64,000 nt of DNA from Geobacteraceae bacterium. Its GTDB lineage: Bacteria; Desulfobacterota; Desulfuromonadia; Geobacterales; Pseudopelobacteraceae. Shown here piece by piece: positions 1-10,940 of the stretch. The stretch is taken from the NCBI GenBank assembly GCA_013336525.1, contig JAAXTM010000003.1, forward strand, positions 186,001 to 250,000, read 5' to 3'. The first letter of the stretch is position 1. Every line of letters starts with the position of its first letter. The position numbers and the translations under genes are program-made. Below the pieces are notes generated by a model, which worked only from the letters and a program-made list of their open reading frames with translations, had not been told where the DNA came from and did not search any database.

Positions 1-75
1 AGGATCTGGGTGGAGTCTGAAGGGGTAGGCAAGGGAAGCAGATTCTGTTTTACGTTGTCAGGGGGAGAGGCATGA
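1..75 (+). CDS. Histidine kinase, C-terminal end only (partial)
   Basis: The reading frame is open from base 1 and stops at TGA 73-75, giving the last 24 residues of a protein. They end in a WVES-x-GVGKGSRFCFT stretch, the final strand and loop of a HATPase_c kinase domain. The C-terminus of the next gene (near residues 478-496) is almost the same (RVWVESDGVGKGSRFCFTV), so the two kinases are probably tandem paralogues. The stop overlaps the next start codon (ATGA at 72-75), which indicates translational coupling. The input domain lies outside the window. Confidence 0.75.
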   Translation, partial: RIWVESEGVGKGSRFCFTLSGGEA

Positions 76-1577
76 ACCTTGAAAATTTAAAAATATTTGC
101 TGTAAAAGCCAGACGCGCCGTCAATATGGCAGCTTTGCCGGTTGTGGCCATGGTTGTTGTGGCCGTTACTCTTAATTATGCTATATCCGCATTTTTCTTA
201 AGCGATGCCGAAGAAAAAATCAAAAACATCCTGCTTTCTCACCGTGGACTCCACCAATATATCCAGAAGGTTATGCACCCCGCTTTTTACAAGGCAAGGG
301 AGCAGGGTGAAATTTCTCAAGACTTTTATGCCCCTGAAATATTTTCATCTTCGTTTGTAGTTCGAGTTGATCACGGTTTTTATAATGAGGAGCTGAAAAA
401 AGCGGGACTTCCGGAAATCTACTATAAATTGGCCTCAAATAATCCGCGCAATCCGGTTAACAAGGCCGACGAATTTGAATCTTCACTGATCAAAATGTTC
501 AATGAAAACAGTGAAATAAGTGAATTCAAAAAAGTAGTAAACATTGACGGTAAAAAATATCTCTATTTCGCAATCCCGTTTCTCGAAACCAGCAATGCCT
601 GTATCAGGTGTCATGGGAAAAGGGAGGATGCGCCGCAAGGGCTTCAGGCTCTGTATCCAGGGCAAGGAGGTTTTAACGAGAAGGCTGGTGTTTACAGGGC
701 GATTGAATCGATCAGGGTGCCTGTAAGTGATGAAATTTCAACAGCCTTTATTCTTACTTGCTCGTTATCTGTTGGAATTATTGCAATGTTCATGCTGTTC
801 TTTTTTAACAGACGCCTGAAAAGAACGGTGGATAAAAAGACCTATTCACTTGAAGCAGAGGTTGTGGAGCGTAAAAAAAAGGAAGATGATCTGGAGAAAA
901 AAAATGCTGAGCTGGAACGGTTTGCCTACACGGTCTCACACGATCTGAAAAGTCCGATCATTACTATAAAGGGATTTACCGGTGCTCTGGAAAAAGATCT
1001 TTTGAAAGGGAATTATGAGCGGATGGCTGGTGATCTGAAACGTGTCAGCGATGCTGCCGACAGGATGAACGATCTGTTGTGTGACCTGCTGGAAATCTCG
1101 ACTGTTGGCCGTGTTGTCAATACATCGGAAGCGGTGGATATGAATCTGCTGGTAGAAGATGTGCTGGCACAACTTGAAGGGCCTTTGAGAAACAGTGATA
1201 TCAAAGTAACCGTACAATCTGATCTGCCGCCTTTATTCTGCGACCGGCAGCGGATGTGCGAGGTGGTTCAAAATCTGGTTGAGAACGCCATTAATTACAT
1301 GGGTGATCAGGTCGACCCTCATATACTGTTTGGTGTGCGGGAAGAATCTGGTGTAAAAGTATATTTCGTTCAGGATAACGGTATCGGTATTGATGAAAAA
1401 TATCACGAAAATGTTTTTGGCCTGTTCAACAAACTGGACGCCAAAAGCAGCGGCACCGGCATCGGCCTGGCACTGGTAAAACGGATCATCGAGGTTCATG
1501 GCGGGCGGGTCTGGGTGGAGTCGGATGGGGTCGGTAAGGGGAGTCGTTTTTGTTTTACGGTCGGGAGAAACTTTTAA
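72..1577 (+). CDS. Membrane histidine kinase with a haem-binding Tll0287/DUF3365-type sensor domain
   Basis: A 501-residue sensor kinase. A membrane segment lies near residues 18-43, a periplasmic domain near 50-220 and a second membrane segment near 224-244. The periplasmic part resembles the Tll0287-like (DUF3365) family and carries a CxxCH c-haem motif (C177-I-R-C180-H181), followed by the PGQGGFNEKAG-type region usual in that family. The kinase core follows: a HisKA box with phospho-acceptor H290 (SHDLKSP), an N-box (NLVENAINY) and a C-terminal GTGIGLAL glycine box. There is no evident HAMP domain. Haem binding suggests redox or gas sensing, which is inference. It probably signals to the Rcp1-like regulator 64 bp downstream and overlaps the upstream kinase gene by 4 bp. 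Confidence 0.88.
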   Translation: MNLENLKIFAVKARRAVNMAALPVVAMVVVAVTLNYAISAFFLSDAEEKIKNILLSHRGLHQYIQKVMHPAFYKAREQGEISQDFYAPEIFSSSFVVRVDHGFYNEELKKAGLPEIYYKLASNNPRNPVNKADEFESSLIKMFNENSEISEFKKVVNIDGKKYLYFAIPFLETSNACIRCHGKREDAPQGLQALYPGQGGFNEKAGVYRAIESIRVPVSDEISTAFILTCSLSVGIIAMFMLFFFNRRLKRTVDKKTYSLEAEVVERKKKEDDLEKKNAELERFAYTVSHDLKSPIITIKGFTGALEKDLLKGNYERMAGDLKRVSDAADRMNDLLCDLLEISTVGRVVNTSEAVDMNLLVEDVLAQLEGPLRNSDIKVTVQSDLPPLFCDRQRMCEVVQNLVENAINYMGDQVDPHILFGVREESGVKVYFVQDNGIGIDEKYHENVFGLFNKLDAKSSGTGIGLALVKRIIEVHGGRVWVESDGVGKGSRFCFTVGRNF

Positions 1578-1641
1578 CTAGGGGGCAAGCGGCAAGGTTG
1601 AAACCATGACCCTTGGCCCTAATATAAAAGGAGACACATCA

Positions 1642-2082
1642 ATGAACGGCGAGCCGTTGACTATTTTGCTGGTAGAGGACAATCCTGATCATGCCGAACT
1701 GGTTATGCGCAATATGGAGGATTTCCAGGTGGCTAACTCCATTATCCATGTCGAGGATGGTGAAGCGGCGCTGGATTGTCTGTACGGGCGTGGCAAGTAT
1801 GCCGATCGTAAACTGTTCCCCATGCCGCACCTGATGCTGCTGGATCTGCGCCTCCCCAAGGTGGATGGTCTGGAAGTGCTTAAAGAGGTTAAAGGCGATG
1901 CCGATCTGAAGGCCCTGCCGGTGGTTATACTGACAACATCGGATGCTGAGCGGGACTCGGCAATGGCATATGAATATCACGCTAACAGTTATGTGACAAA
2001 GCCGGTCAGTTTTGATGAATTCAGCACGTTGCTGCGTGATCTTGGATTTTACTGGTTGGCATGGAATAAAAGACCGTGGTAA
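1642..2082 (+). CDS. Single-domain response regulator, Rcp1-like
   Basis: A 146-residue stand-alone receiver domain. The acidic pocket is LLVEDNPDH near the N-terminus, the phospho-acceptor is D68 (MLLDLRLPK), and the conserved Thr (LTTSD) and Lys (VTKP) are present. The long insertion between strand 2 and the phospho-Asp and the NPDHAEL start are typical of Rcp1 regulators that pair with phytochrome-like or haem kinases. The frame is open from 1606, but ATG 1642 is preferred because AAGGAG lies 8 nt upstream. There is no output domain, so it probably acts by protein contact or as a phosphorelay intermediate between the neighbouring kinase and the hybrid kinase. Confidence 0.88.
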   Translation: MNGEPLTILLVEDNPDHAELVMRNMEDFQVANSIIHVEDGEAALDCLYGRGKYADRKLFPMPHLMLLDLRLPKVDGLEVLKEVKGDADLKALPVVILTTSDAERDSAMAYEYHANSYVTKPVSFDEFSTLLRDLGFYWLAWNKRPW

Positions 2083-2112
2083 AGAGGTTTTTTTGTACAA
2101 AAGGATTTCGGC

Positions 2113-4065
2113 ATGTTGACTGATAACTCCGCAGCGCCACTAATACTGATAGTCGAAGATGACATTAACCACGCCGAGCTTATTCTGCGCTCTTTTGATG
2201 ATGCAGCGGAAGAATATCGTCTTGAGGTTGTCTCTACCATTACTGCTGCCAGAATGGCTACAGAAAAGCAATCTCCCGGCCTGATTATTACTGATTACAG
2301 ATTGCCTGATGGAGATGGCAGTGAGTTGGTGTCCTTGGCCGCCGGATCGTGGCCGGTTATCCTGATGACGTCTCATGGCAGTGAACAGGTCGCTGTTGAG
2401 GCCATGAAAATCGGGGCTCAGGATTACATTGTGAAGTCCCCGGAAAATTTTGCGAATCTGCCTGGTACTGTCAAGTATGCATTAATATCATGGGCATTGT
2501 TAGTGGCCCGCAGAGAAGTTTCAGAGGCGGCAGTCAAAGCAAAAAAAGATTGGGAGCTGACCTTCGACGCAGTTCCTGATTTGATTTCCCTGATCGACAC
2601 CACCCACACCATAACTCGCGCCAATCGTGCTATGGCTTTTCGTTGTGACTTGACACCGGAAGAGATGATAGGGAAAAAATGTTACGATGTAGTTCATGGC
2701 CCGGAATGTAATAAAGCGGATTGTTTCTGTACAGTTGCAATGCAGGATGGCTTGATCCACAATTCTGAAATTAAAGTAGCAAAGCTTGACGGCGTTTTTG
2801 ATGCCACTGCATCTCCGCTCTTCGATGAAAAGGGCCGCATAACCGGCTGTGTTCACTTCATGCGTGACATTACCGAACGGAAGCGTGCCGAGGAAGAGCG
2901 TCAAAATCTGGAAAGGCAATTCCAGCACACGCAAAAGCTGGAAAGTCTCGGTGTTTTATCTGGCGGTATAGCCCATGATTTCAATAACATCCTGACAATT
3001 ATTTTGGGCCACTGCTATATCCTGAAAGCACATGACAATTCGGAGGCTGAGCGCGATACATATATCGGGATGATTGAGTCTGCGGCTAACCGCGCAGCTG
3101 ATCTCTGTCGACAGATGCTGACCTATTCAGGTAAAAACCCTTTGCTTCAGACCGAGTTTAACCTGTGGATGATGGTGGATGAGATTGTCAAAATGCTTTC
3201 CTCCGCCATCAAAAAGAATGTGAACATCAAGGTTGATATGAAGCGCGATCTGCCGATGATTATTGGTGACAGCAGCCAGATCCAGCAGGTGATCATGAAT
3301 CTGATTATAAACGCCAGCGAAGCTATCGGAGATAATAACGGGACTATTACCGTGGCGCTGAAAAAGACCACAATTAAGCCAGATCAGCCTGAAATGGATT
3401 ATTTTGGTAGTATGATTCTGTCAGGTGATTACGCCTGTCTGGAAGTTTCTGATAGCGGTTGCGGCATGAGCGAAGAGACCAAAGAGCGGATCTTTGAACC
3501 GTTTTACACAACCAAATTTACCGGGCGTGGACTCGGTATGTCCGCTCTTCTCGGCATTATCAAAGCGCATAACGGAACGCTGCAGCTGGCAAGCACTCTG
3601 GATGTCGGTACGATATTCAAGGTTTATCTTCCATTGACATTTGTTCAGGAGCATGTTGAAACCTCTTTGCCAAAAGATGTCGTTGAGTTGTCACTTTCAA
3701 AAGCAACGGTTTTATTTGTTGATGATGAGGATGCGCTGCTAAAAATGGGATCTACCCTGTTGGATGCAATTAATTATTCAACAGTAACCGCCTCCAATGG
3801 GCGCGAAGCGGTTGATTTATACAGGGTACGTGGCAGCGAGATAGATCTTGTCATGCTTGATTTGATCATGCCGGAGATGGGCGGCGTTGAGGCATACCAT
3901 GAACTGCGCAAGATTGATGCCTTTGTGCCGATTATTATCTGTAGCGGCTATGATGTAGAGTCTGTGGCGGATGTTATCGAAGCTGATGAACGTGCCGGTT
4001 TTTTGCATAAGCCGTATAAGCCGGCTGAACTGAGCAGGGTGTTGAACAAAATGATAGGTGGATGA
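2113..4065 (+). CDS. Hybrid signalling protein: REC-PAS-HisKA-HATPase-REC
   Basis: A soluble 650-residue hybrid with no membrane segment. An N-terminal receiver (near 10-120, phospho-Asp in IITDYRLPDGD) leads into a PAS domain (near 150-260), then a HisKA box (H288 in GGIAHDFNN), an HATPase domain (NLIINASEAIGD N-box; GRGLGMSALLGI G-box) and a C-terminal receiver (near 525-645, MLDLIMPEMGG). The HDFNN kinase box with a C-terminal REC is common in Geobacter-type hybrid kinases. It lies 30 bp after the Rcp1-like regulator, which suggests one phosphorelay. The PAS ligand cannot be told: the Cys-containing loop (GPECNKADCFC) could bind metal or haem, but this is speculative. Confidence 0.88.
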   Translation: MLTDNSAAPLILIVEDDINHAELILRSFDDAAEEYRLEVVSTITAARMATEKQSPGLIITDYRLPDGDGSELVSLAAGSWPVILMTSHGSEQVAVEAMKIGAQDYIVKSPENFANLPGTVKYALISWALLVARREVSEAAVKAKKDWELTFDAVPDLISLIDTTHTITRANRAMAFRCDLTPEEMIGKKCYDVVHGPECNKADCFCTVAMQDGLIHNSEIKVAKLDGVFDATASPLFDEKGRITGCVHFMRDITERKRAEEERQNLERQFQHTQKLESLGVLSGGIAHDFNNILTIILGHCYILKAHDNSEAERDTYIGMIESAANRAADLCRQMLTYSGKNPLLQTEFNLWMMVDEIVKMLSSAIKKNVNIKVDMKRDLPMIIGDSSQIQQVIMNLIINASEAIGDNNGTITVALKKTTIKPDQPEMDYFGSMILSGDYACLEVSDSGCGMSEETKERIFEPFYTTKFTGRGLGMSALLGIIKAHNGTLQLASTLDVGTIFKVYLPLTFVQEHVETSLPKDVVELSLSKATVLFVDDEDALLKMGSTLLDAINYSTVTASNGREAVDLYRVRGSEIDLVMLDLIMPEMGGVEAYHELRKIDAFVPIIICSGYDVESVADVIEADERAGFLHKPYKPAELSRVLNKMIGG

Positions 4066-4135
4066 ATATGCTGATTTGCCTTATTCTTTCCAATTCAGGT
4101 TAGATACCTGAAAGTTCCGCGTTTCTGTTCGTCCC

Positions 4136-4164
4136 TTGACACCCCTCTGCTTTTGCGGTAACTT
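4136..4164 (+). promoter_or_regulatory. Candidate sigma-70 promoter for kdsB
   Basis: TTGACA (4136-4141) is separated by 17 nt from TAACTT (4159-4164), in the 164-bp gap before kdsB. The -35 is perfect; the -10 matches 3 of 6. It could start the long Kdo/Lpt/rpoN run, which has no other convincing promoter for several genes. Confidence 0.4.
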
Positions 4165-4229
4165 GTCACGTCCTACCACAGGACACCTGACGTATTCGTC
4201 ATTATCCCCAATATAAAAGGTTGTAAAGC

Positions 4230-4994
4230 ATGAAAATTACAGCGGTTATTCCTGCCCGTTATGCATCTACACGTTTTCCAGGCAAGGCTTTGGCTGAAAT
4301 TGATGGTCGTCCGATGATCCAGCATGTTTATGAGCGTGCCGCTCAGTCAAAGCTGATTTCTCGGGTGATAGTTGCGACTGATGACCTGAGAATAGCTGAT
4401 GCTGTCAGCAGCATCGGTGGAGAATCTATCATGACCTCCACCGGTCATGAAACCGGCACTGACCGTTTAGCAGAAGTGGCTGCCGGACTCGACTCTGACA
4501 TCATTGTTAATGTCCAGGGAGACGAACCGATGATCGACCCTGCCATGATCGACCTGGCTTTGCAGCCCTTCCTTGAAGAGGCCGATCTGCAGATGGGAAC
4601 CGTCAAAACCCGCATCAAGTGCCTGCATGATTTCCTCTCCCCTAATGTTGTTAAAGTGGTGACTGATAACCGTGGCGATGCCCTGTATTTTTCCCGTTCT
4701 CCGCTCCCGTTTTTTCGCGATAAATGGAAAGATCTCAAAGATGATTCATTTTGCTGCGGCAAGCTGCTCTGTTATAAGCATGTCGGCCTTTATGTCTATC
4801 GGCGTGATTTTCTGCTGAAATTTGCTGCAATGCCGGCGACGTTTCTGGAAATATCTGAAAAGCTGGAACAGTTGCGTGCGCTTGAGAATGGCATTAAGAT
4901 AAGGGTGGTTGAAACCGAGTTCGAGTCCATTGGTGTGGATACACCCGATGATTTACTTAAAGCTCAGGAACATTACCGTAAACTTTTAAAATAA
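4230..4994 (+). CDS. kdsB: CMP-Kdo synthetase (3-deoxy-manno-octulosonate cytidylyltransferase)
   Basis: Activates Kdo with CTP to CMP-Kdo for the inner core of lipopolysaccharide in the cytoplasm. At 254 residues it is the usual length. It opens with [15 protein letters not shown], the nucleotide-binding signature, and has VNVQGDEP, the metal and substrate loop, near residue 90. The product of the next gene, CTP, is its substrate, and kdsA, kdsD and kdsC follow, so this is a complete Kdo pathway cluster. The gene starts a co-directional run of closely spaced genes. Confidence 0.97.
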   Translation: MKITAVIPARYASTRFPGKALAEIDGRPMIQHVYERAAQSKLISRVIVATDDLRIADAVSSIGGESIMTSTGHETGTDRLAEVAAGLDSDIIVNVQGDEPMIDPAMIDLALQPFLEEADLQMGTVKTRIKCLHDFLSPNVVKVVTDNRGDALYFSRSPLPFFRDKWKDLKDDSFCCGKLLCYKHVGLYVYRRDFLLKFAAMPATFLEISEKLEQLRALENGIKIRVVETEFESIGVDTPDDLLKAQEHYRKLLK

Positions 4995-6638
<1,644 letters not shown>

Positions 6639-6641
6639 ATT

Positions 6642-7475
6642 ATGACGCGTGAAATTATTTCCGGAAATGTAAAAATTGGTAACAATCGCCCACTAGTCCT
6701 GATTGCCGGGCCATGTGTGATCGAAAACGAGGCAGCGACCATGCGGCATGCCGAGCGGTTGATGGCGATTTGCAACGGTCTTTCAATTCCACTGGTTTTC
6801 AAGGCTTCCTACGACAAGGCCAACCGCACCTCGATCAACGCCTATCGTGGTCCGGGGCTGAGAGAAGGGCTTGCCATTCTGCGCAAGGTCAAGGAAGCTC
6901 TGGGTGTTCCGGTGATCTCTGATATTCACTCAATAGAGCAGGTTGCTCCGGCGGCCGAGGTGCTAGATATTATTCAAATTCCGGCTTTTCTCTGCCGTCA
7001 GACCGATCTGTTGGTGGCGGCTGCAAAGAGTGGCCGGATTATCAATGTTAAAAAGGGGCAGTTTCTGGCGCCTTGGGATATGAAAAATGTTGCCGGTAAA
7101 ATTGCGGCGAGTGGCAATGAGGACATCATTCTTACGGAGCGCGGGGTTTCTTTCGGCTATAACAACCTGGTGGTGGATATGCGCAGTTTCCCGGTAATGC
7201 GAGCTACCGGTTACCCGGTTGTATTTGATGCCACTCACAGTGTACAGCTCCCGGGAGGTCAGGGGGATAGTTCGGGTGGCCAGCGCGAGTTTGTGGAATA
7301 TCTGTCGCGTGCGGCTGTTGCAACCGGCATTGACGGTATTTTCATGGAGGTGCATGAAGACCCGGATAAAGCGCTTTGCGACGGCGCTAACTCTATTCCG
7401 CTGGGTGAACTTCCAGGGTTGCTGAAAACATTGAAAGCTCTGGATCTGGTTATCAAGCAGAGGGCGACGGCATGA
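6642..7475 (+). CDS. kdsA: Kdo-8-phosphate synthase
   Basis: Condenses arabinose 5-phosphate with phosphoenolpyruvate to Kdo 8-phosphate. The 277-residue protein shows the family signatures GPCVIE near the N-terminus, [12 protein letters not shown], and a C-terminal [14 protein letters not shown]. It starts 3 bp after the pyrG stop, and its own stop overlaps the start of kdsD by 4 bp, so the genes are translationally coupled. Confidence 0.97.
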   Translation: MTREIISGNVKIGNNRPLVLIAGPCVIENEAATMRHAERLMAICNGLSIPLVFKASYDKANRTSINAYRGPGLREGLAILRKVKEALGVPVISDIHSIEQVAPAAEVLDIIQIPAFLCRQTDLLVAAAKSGRIINVKKGQFLAPWDMKNVAGKIAASGNEDIILTERGVSFGYNNLVVDMRSFPVMRATGYPVVFDATHSVQLPGGQGDSSGGQREFVEYLSRAAVATGIDGIFMEVHEDPDKALCDGANSIPLGELPGLLKTLKALDLVIKQRATA

Positions 7476-8440
7476 CTGTTATAGAAGAGGCACGCAGGGT
7501 AATCAGGGTTGAAGCGTCGGCCCTGTCCGTTATGGCTGACCGTATTGATAGTTCGTTCGAAAGGGCGATTGATTTGATATTGGCAAGTACCGGACGGGTG
7601 ATAGTCAGCGGTATGGGTAAATCCGGCCTGGTTGGGCAGAAGATCGCCTCCACCATGGCTTCCACAGGTACTCCGGCGTTCTTCCTGCATCCTGCTGAAG
7701 GGATCCATGGTGATCTGGGCATGATCATGAAGGGTGATGTCGTGATTGCCATTTCAAACAGTGGCGAAACTGAAGAAATCCTTAAAATTCTCCCTTCAAT
7801 TAAACGTCTCGGGGCGCATCTGGTCGCTATGAGCGGCAATCCTGAATCAAATCTGGCCCGTTCAGGTGATGTTTTCCTTGATGTCTCAGTCTCGGAGGAA
7901 GCCTGTCCACTTGGGCTTGCTCCTACCGCATCTACAACGGCTACTTTGGCAATGGGTGACGCTTTGGCTGTTGCTTTGCTGGTCAGTCGTGGTTTTAAAG
8001 CGGAAGATTTTGCAATATTTCACCCTGGTGGATCATTGGGCAAAAAGCTGATCCTGAGAGTTGAAGATCTTATGCATTCTGGTGATTCTGTCCCTCTGGT
8101 GCAGGAAGATACCTTGATGAAGGAGGCTTTGTTCGTGATTACTGACAAGGGGCTTGGAGTTACCGGTGTCTGTGATGCAAACGGTGCTCTTAAAGGTGTT
8201 ATTACCGATGGCGATTTACGTCGTTCGCTGGAAAAAGGTTTTGACATCCTCAATCAGCGTGCAATGGAAATAATGAAACATGGTCCACTGCGAATCAAAC
8301 GATCTGAGCTTGCCGCAGCCGCTTTGCAGATCATGGAACAACGCGCCATTACCTCTCTGTTTGTTTTTGAAAATGATCAGAGTCAGTCTCCATGCGGTGT
8401 CATTCATCTGCATGATATTCTCAAGGCAGGTATAGCCTGA
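7472..8440 (+). CDS. kdsD: Arabinose 5-phosphate isomerase (KpsF/GutQ family)
   Basis: Interconverts ribulose 5-phosphate and arabinose 5-phosphate, feeding KdsA. It has an N-terminal SIS sugar-isomerase domain ([31 protein letters not shown]) and two C-terminal CBS motifs (near 205-320, including [13 protein letters not shown]). The 322-residue length is typical. It overlaps kdsA by 4 bp and kdsC by 1 bp. Confidence 0.96.
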   Translation: MTVIEEARRVIRVEASALSVMADRIDSSFERAIDLILASTGRVIVSGMGKSGLVGQKIASTMASTGTPAFFLHPAEGIHGDLGMIMKGDVVIAISNSGETEEILKILPSIKRLGAHLVAMSGNPESNLARSGDVFLDVSVSEEACPLGLAPTASTTATLAMGDALAVALLVSRGFKAEDFAIFHPGGSLGKKLILRVEDLMHSGDSVPLVQEDTLMKEALFVITDKGLGVTGVCDANGALKGVITDGDLRRSLEKGFDILNQRAMEIMKHGPLRIKRSELAAAALQIMEQRAITSLFVFENDQSQSPCGVIHLHDILKAGIA

Positions 8441-8955
8441 TGAATGATAAACTTTCAGATATCCGTCTGTTCTTACTTGATGTCGATGGCGTGATGACCG
8501 ACGGCGGTATTATCTATGACGGCAACGGACTTGAAACAAAAGTATTCAATGTCAAGGACGGGCATGGCATCAAAATGCTGCAGCGGCATGGGATTGAGGT
8601 TGGCATCATTACAGGCCGCACTTCGCAGGTAGTTGATATCAGGGCAAAAGAGTTGGGAATTGGGTTGGTTTATCAGGGGGCGCTTAAAAAACTTGATAGT
8701 TACCTTGATATAAAACAAAAAACCGGGTTTAACGACAGCCAGATAGCCTACATGGGGGACGATGTAATTGATGTTCCGGTTATGAAGCGTGTAAGTTTTG
8801 CCGCTGCTCCGGCTGATGCGCTTATTGAAGCCCGTAATGCCGCTCACTATATAGCTTCCTGCAGTGGTGGACATGGTGCAGTGCGTGAGGTATGCGATCT
8901 GATTCTCAAAGTGCGGGGTTTTTGGGATGAAGAAGTGGCCCGTTATGAATTGTAA
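8440..8955 (+). CDS. kdsC: Kdo-8-phosphate phosphatase (HAD family)
   Basis: Removes the phosphate from Kdo 8-phosphate, giving Kdo for KdsB. It is a 171-residue capless HAD phosphatase with the nucleophile motif LLDVDGVMTDGG, Thr motif II (IITGRTS) and the metal motif YMGDDVIDVPVM. It completes the Kdo pathway in this operon. A 103-bp gap separates it from lptC; no clear terminator or strong promoter was seen there. Confidence 0.95.
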   Translation: MNDKLSDIRLFLLDVDGVMTDGGIIYDGNGLETKVFNVKDGHGIKMLQRHGIEVGIITGRTSQVVDIRAKELGIGLVYQGALKKLDSYLDIKQKTGFNDSQIAYMGDDVIDVPVMKRVSFAAAPADALIEARNAAHYIASCSGGHGAVREVCDLILKVRGFWDEEVARYEL

Positions 8956-9058
8956 TTACTCCAGTTCTATAACTGATACAATCTCTGTGCCAAAAGCATT
9001 AACCATGCCACGTTCTGCTGGACAGTCCTACTCCCCGATGGTATAGTCCCTTCTAATT

Positions 9059-9628
9059 ATGGTATCGCCAGTTTATATCAGGCCGTTGCTGGCACTTCTT
9101 GTTATGGCGGCAATTGTCGGCATTGCGGTTGTAGTTCTCCGGAATAGTCCTCAGGGGCCTGCTCCGGTGATGCCGACCAGTCAGCAGCTTCCCGACAACA
9201 TTGATGTAACCCTTAAAAAAGCCCGGTTTTCGGAGATCCAGGAGGGCCTGGTAGTATGGGAACTCGTTGCAGAACGGGTTGATTACGATAAGGGTGGGAA
9301 CGTGGCATATCTCTCGGATATCCGGATGGAGTTTCAGCGTACCCGGTCGCAGGGGGCGGTAACCGTTACGGCAGACAAGGGAGAGTATTCCAGTTCGGTT
9401 AAAACAGTTCGGCTTAAAGGTCATGTCCATGTTGTAACTGAAGAAGGAGCCAGTTTTGAAACCAGCTCCATTATATACAATGGGGTAAAAGCCCAATTTA
9501 CTACGGCCGATCCGGTTGTCTTTCGGCAACAAAGATTACAACTCACTGCGGTTGGAATGAATCTGGGTGTTAAAAGTCAGCGTGCTCATTTCACCTCTTT
9601 GGTAGAAGCTACAATTATGCAAAACTAG
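9059..9628 (+). CDS. lptC: LPS export protein LptC
   Basis: A 189-residue bitopic inner-membrane protein. A single N-terminal membrane anchor (near residues 10-28) is followed by a periplasmic beta-jellyroll part typical of LptC (KARFSEIQEGLVVWEL; YLSDIRMEF; VTVTADKGEY). LptC hands LPS from the LptB2FG transporter to the LptA bridge. It lies directly before lptA and lptB. The ribosome-binding site is weak, so translation may depend on coupling or the start may be slightly different. Confidence 0.9.
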   Translation: MVSPVYIRPLLALLVMAAIVGIAVVVLRNSPQGPAPVMPTSQQLPDNIDVTLKKARFSEIQEGLVVWELVAERVDYDKGGNVAYLSDIRMEFQRTRSQGAVTVTADKGEYSSSVKTVRLKGHVHVVTEEGASFETSSIIYNGVKAQFTTADPVVFRQQRLQLTAVGMNLGVKSQRAHFTSLVEATIMQN

Positions 9629-9634
9629 GTGTAA

Positions 9635-10159
9635 ATGATGAGATTACATGTTTTATGTATGGAGTTAATCTGTTTGTGTTGCCTGTTTTCTGCGTCAGTA
9701 GTTCAGGCCGCAACCCCTTCTCACAAGGATCGTTCCGGTTTGCCGATTACGGTTAAATCCAACGACATGACCGCCGACAATAAAGGTAAAACTGCGATCT
9801 TTTCCGGTAAGGTCGTTGCAAAACAGGGCGATATAACCATTTTTTCCGATAAACTTGTTGTGAGTTATGGGGATAAAAGCAGCGAGGTGGAAAAGGTTGA
9901 AGCGTTCGGAAGTGTCAGAATAATTCAGCTTAATAGAACGGGCTTTGCCGATCAGGCGGTTTATGATAGCCGCAATGGGAAAATTGTTCTAACCGGGACT
10001 CCCCGGGTTGTGCAGGGTAATGACAGCATAAGCGGGAAAGTGATTACCTACTATCTGGATGATGACAAGAGTGAAGTTTCAAGCGGAGGCGATCCTAAAG
10101 CACGGGTTGAGGCGGTTATTAATCCGCCAGCAAGGAAGAACGATGCCGGAAGCCGTTGA
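9635..10159 (+). CDS. lptA: LPS transport periplasmic protein LptA
   Basis: A 174-residue periplasmic protein with an N-terminal signal peptide ending near VVQA (residues 1-25) and an OstA-like domain (SNDMTADNKGKTAIFSGKVVAKQGD). It forms the beta-jellyroll bridge that carries LPS across the periplasm. It starts 6 bp after lptC and its 3' end overlaps lptB by 17 bp. Two ATG codons stand in tandem at 9635 and 9638, and either could be used. Confidence 0.93.
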   Translation: MMRLHVLCMELICLCCLFSASVVQAATPSHKDRSGLPITVKSNDMTADNKGKTAIFSGKVVAKQGDITIFSDKLVVSYGDKSSEVEKVEAFGSVRIIQLNRTGFADQAVYDSRNGKIVLTGTPRVVQGNDSISGKVITYYLDDDKSEVSSGGDPKARVEAVINPPARKNDAGSR

Positions 10160-10883
10160 TTCTTTGATACTCTGGACGAAATCCCTAAAGAAGAACTACG
10201 GTAGTCGTCAGGTTGTCTGTGGCGTAGATATCTCTATAACATCCGGATCCGTTATCGGATTGTTGGGGCCGAACGGAGCAGGTAAAACAACTACTTTTTA
10301 TATGGTAGTCGGACTGGCACAGCCGGACGGTGGCCAGGTTTTTCTTGGTGATGAAGAGATAACAACGCTCCCGATGTACCAGCGAGCGCGCCTGGGAATC
10401 AGTTATCTTCCGCAGGAAGCCTCCGTTTTTCGTAAATTATCTGTGGCAGATAATCTGTTGGCTATTATTGAAACGGTTGAGCCTGATAAACGCCTTGGAA
10501 GGCAGAGAATGGAGCAGTTGCTGGAAGAGTTTTCCATTTCTCACATTGCACACTCGATGGGATATTCACTTTCTGGAGGAGAACGGCGACGGGTTGAGAT
10601 TGCCAGGGCACTGATAACAAACCCTTCATTTATTTTACTGGACGAACCTTTCGCAGGGATTGATCCAATAGCTGTTTCCGATATCCAGGGGTTGATTGTT
10701 TCGCTCAAAAATAAAAATATTGGTGTCCTGATATCGGATCATAATGTCCGGGAAACCTTGGGTGTCTGTGACTCCGCCTATATTTTGAATGGTGGGATGG
10801 TGCTGGAGCACGGAACGCCGGACGAGATTGCAAATAGTAAAAAAGCCCAGGAAATTTATTTAGGTAAAGACTTTCGTCTCTGA
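10143..10883 (+). CDS. lptB: LPS export ABC transporter ATPase LptB
   Basis: The ATPase of the LptB2FG transporter, 246 residues. It has Walker A (GPNGAGKTT), the ABC signature (YSLSGGERRRVEIARAL), Walker B (FILLDEPFAGIDP) and the switch His (ISDHNVRET). The frame is open from 10059, but ATG 10143 is preferred: it has AAGGAAG just upstream and gives the family N-terminus. The gene overlaps lptA by 17 bp. LptF and LptG are not in the window. Confidence 0.95.
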   Translation: MPEAVDSLILWTKSLKKNYGSRQVVCGVDISITSGSVIGLLGPNGAGKTTTFYMVVGLAQPDGGQVFLGDEEITTLPMYQRARLGISYLPQEASVFRKLSVADNLLAIIETVEPDKRLGRQRMEQLLEEFSISHIAHSMGYSLSGGERRRVEIARALITNPSFILLDEPFAGIDPIAVSDIQGLIVSLKNKNIGVLISDHNVRETLGVCDSAYILNGGMVLEHGTPDEIANSKKAQEIYLGKDFRL

Positions 10884-10940
10884 TTTATACTGTCACTAAT
10901 AGTAGATGAATCCCCACGTCTGTTTTGAGGTCAATGTTTC

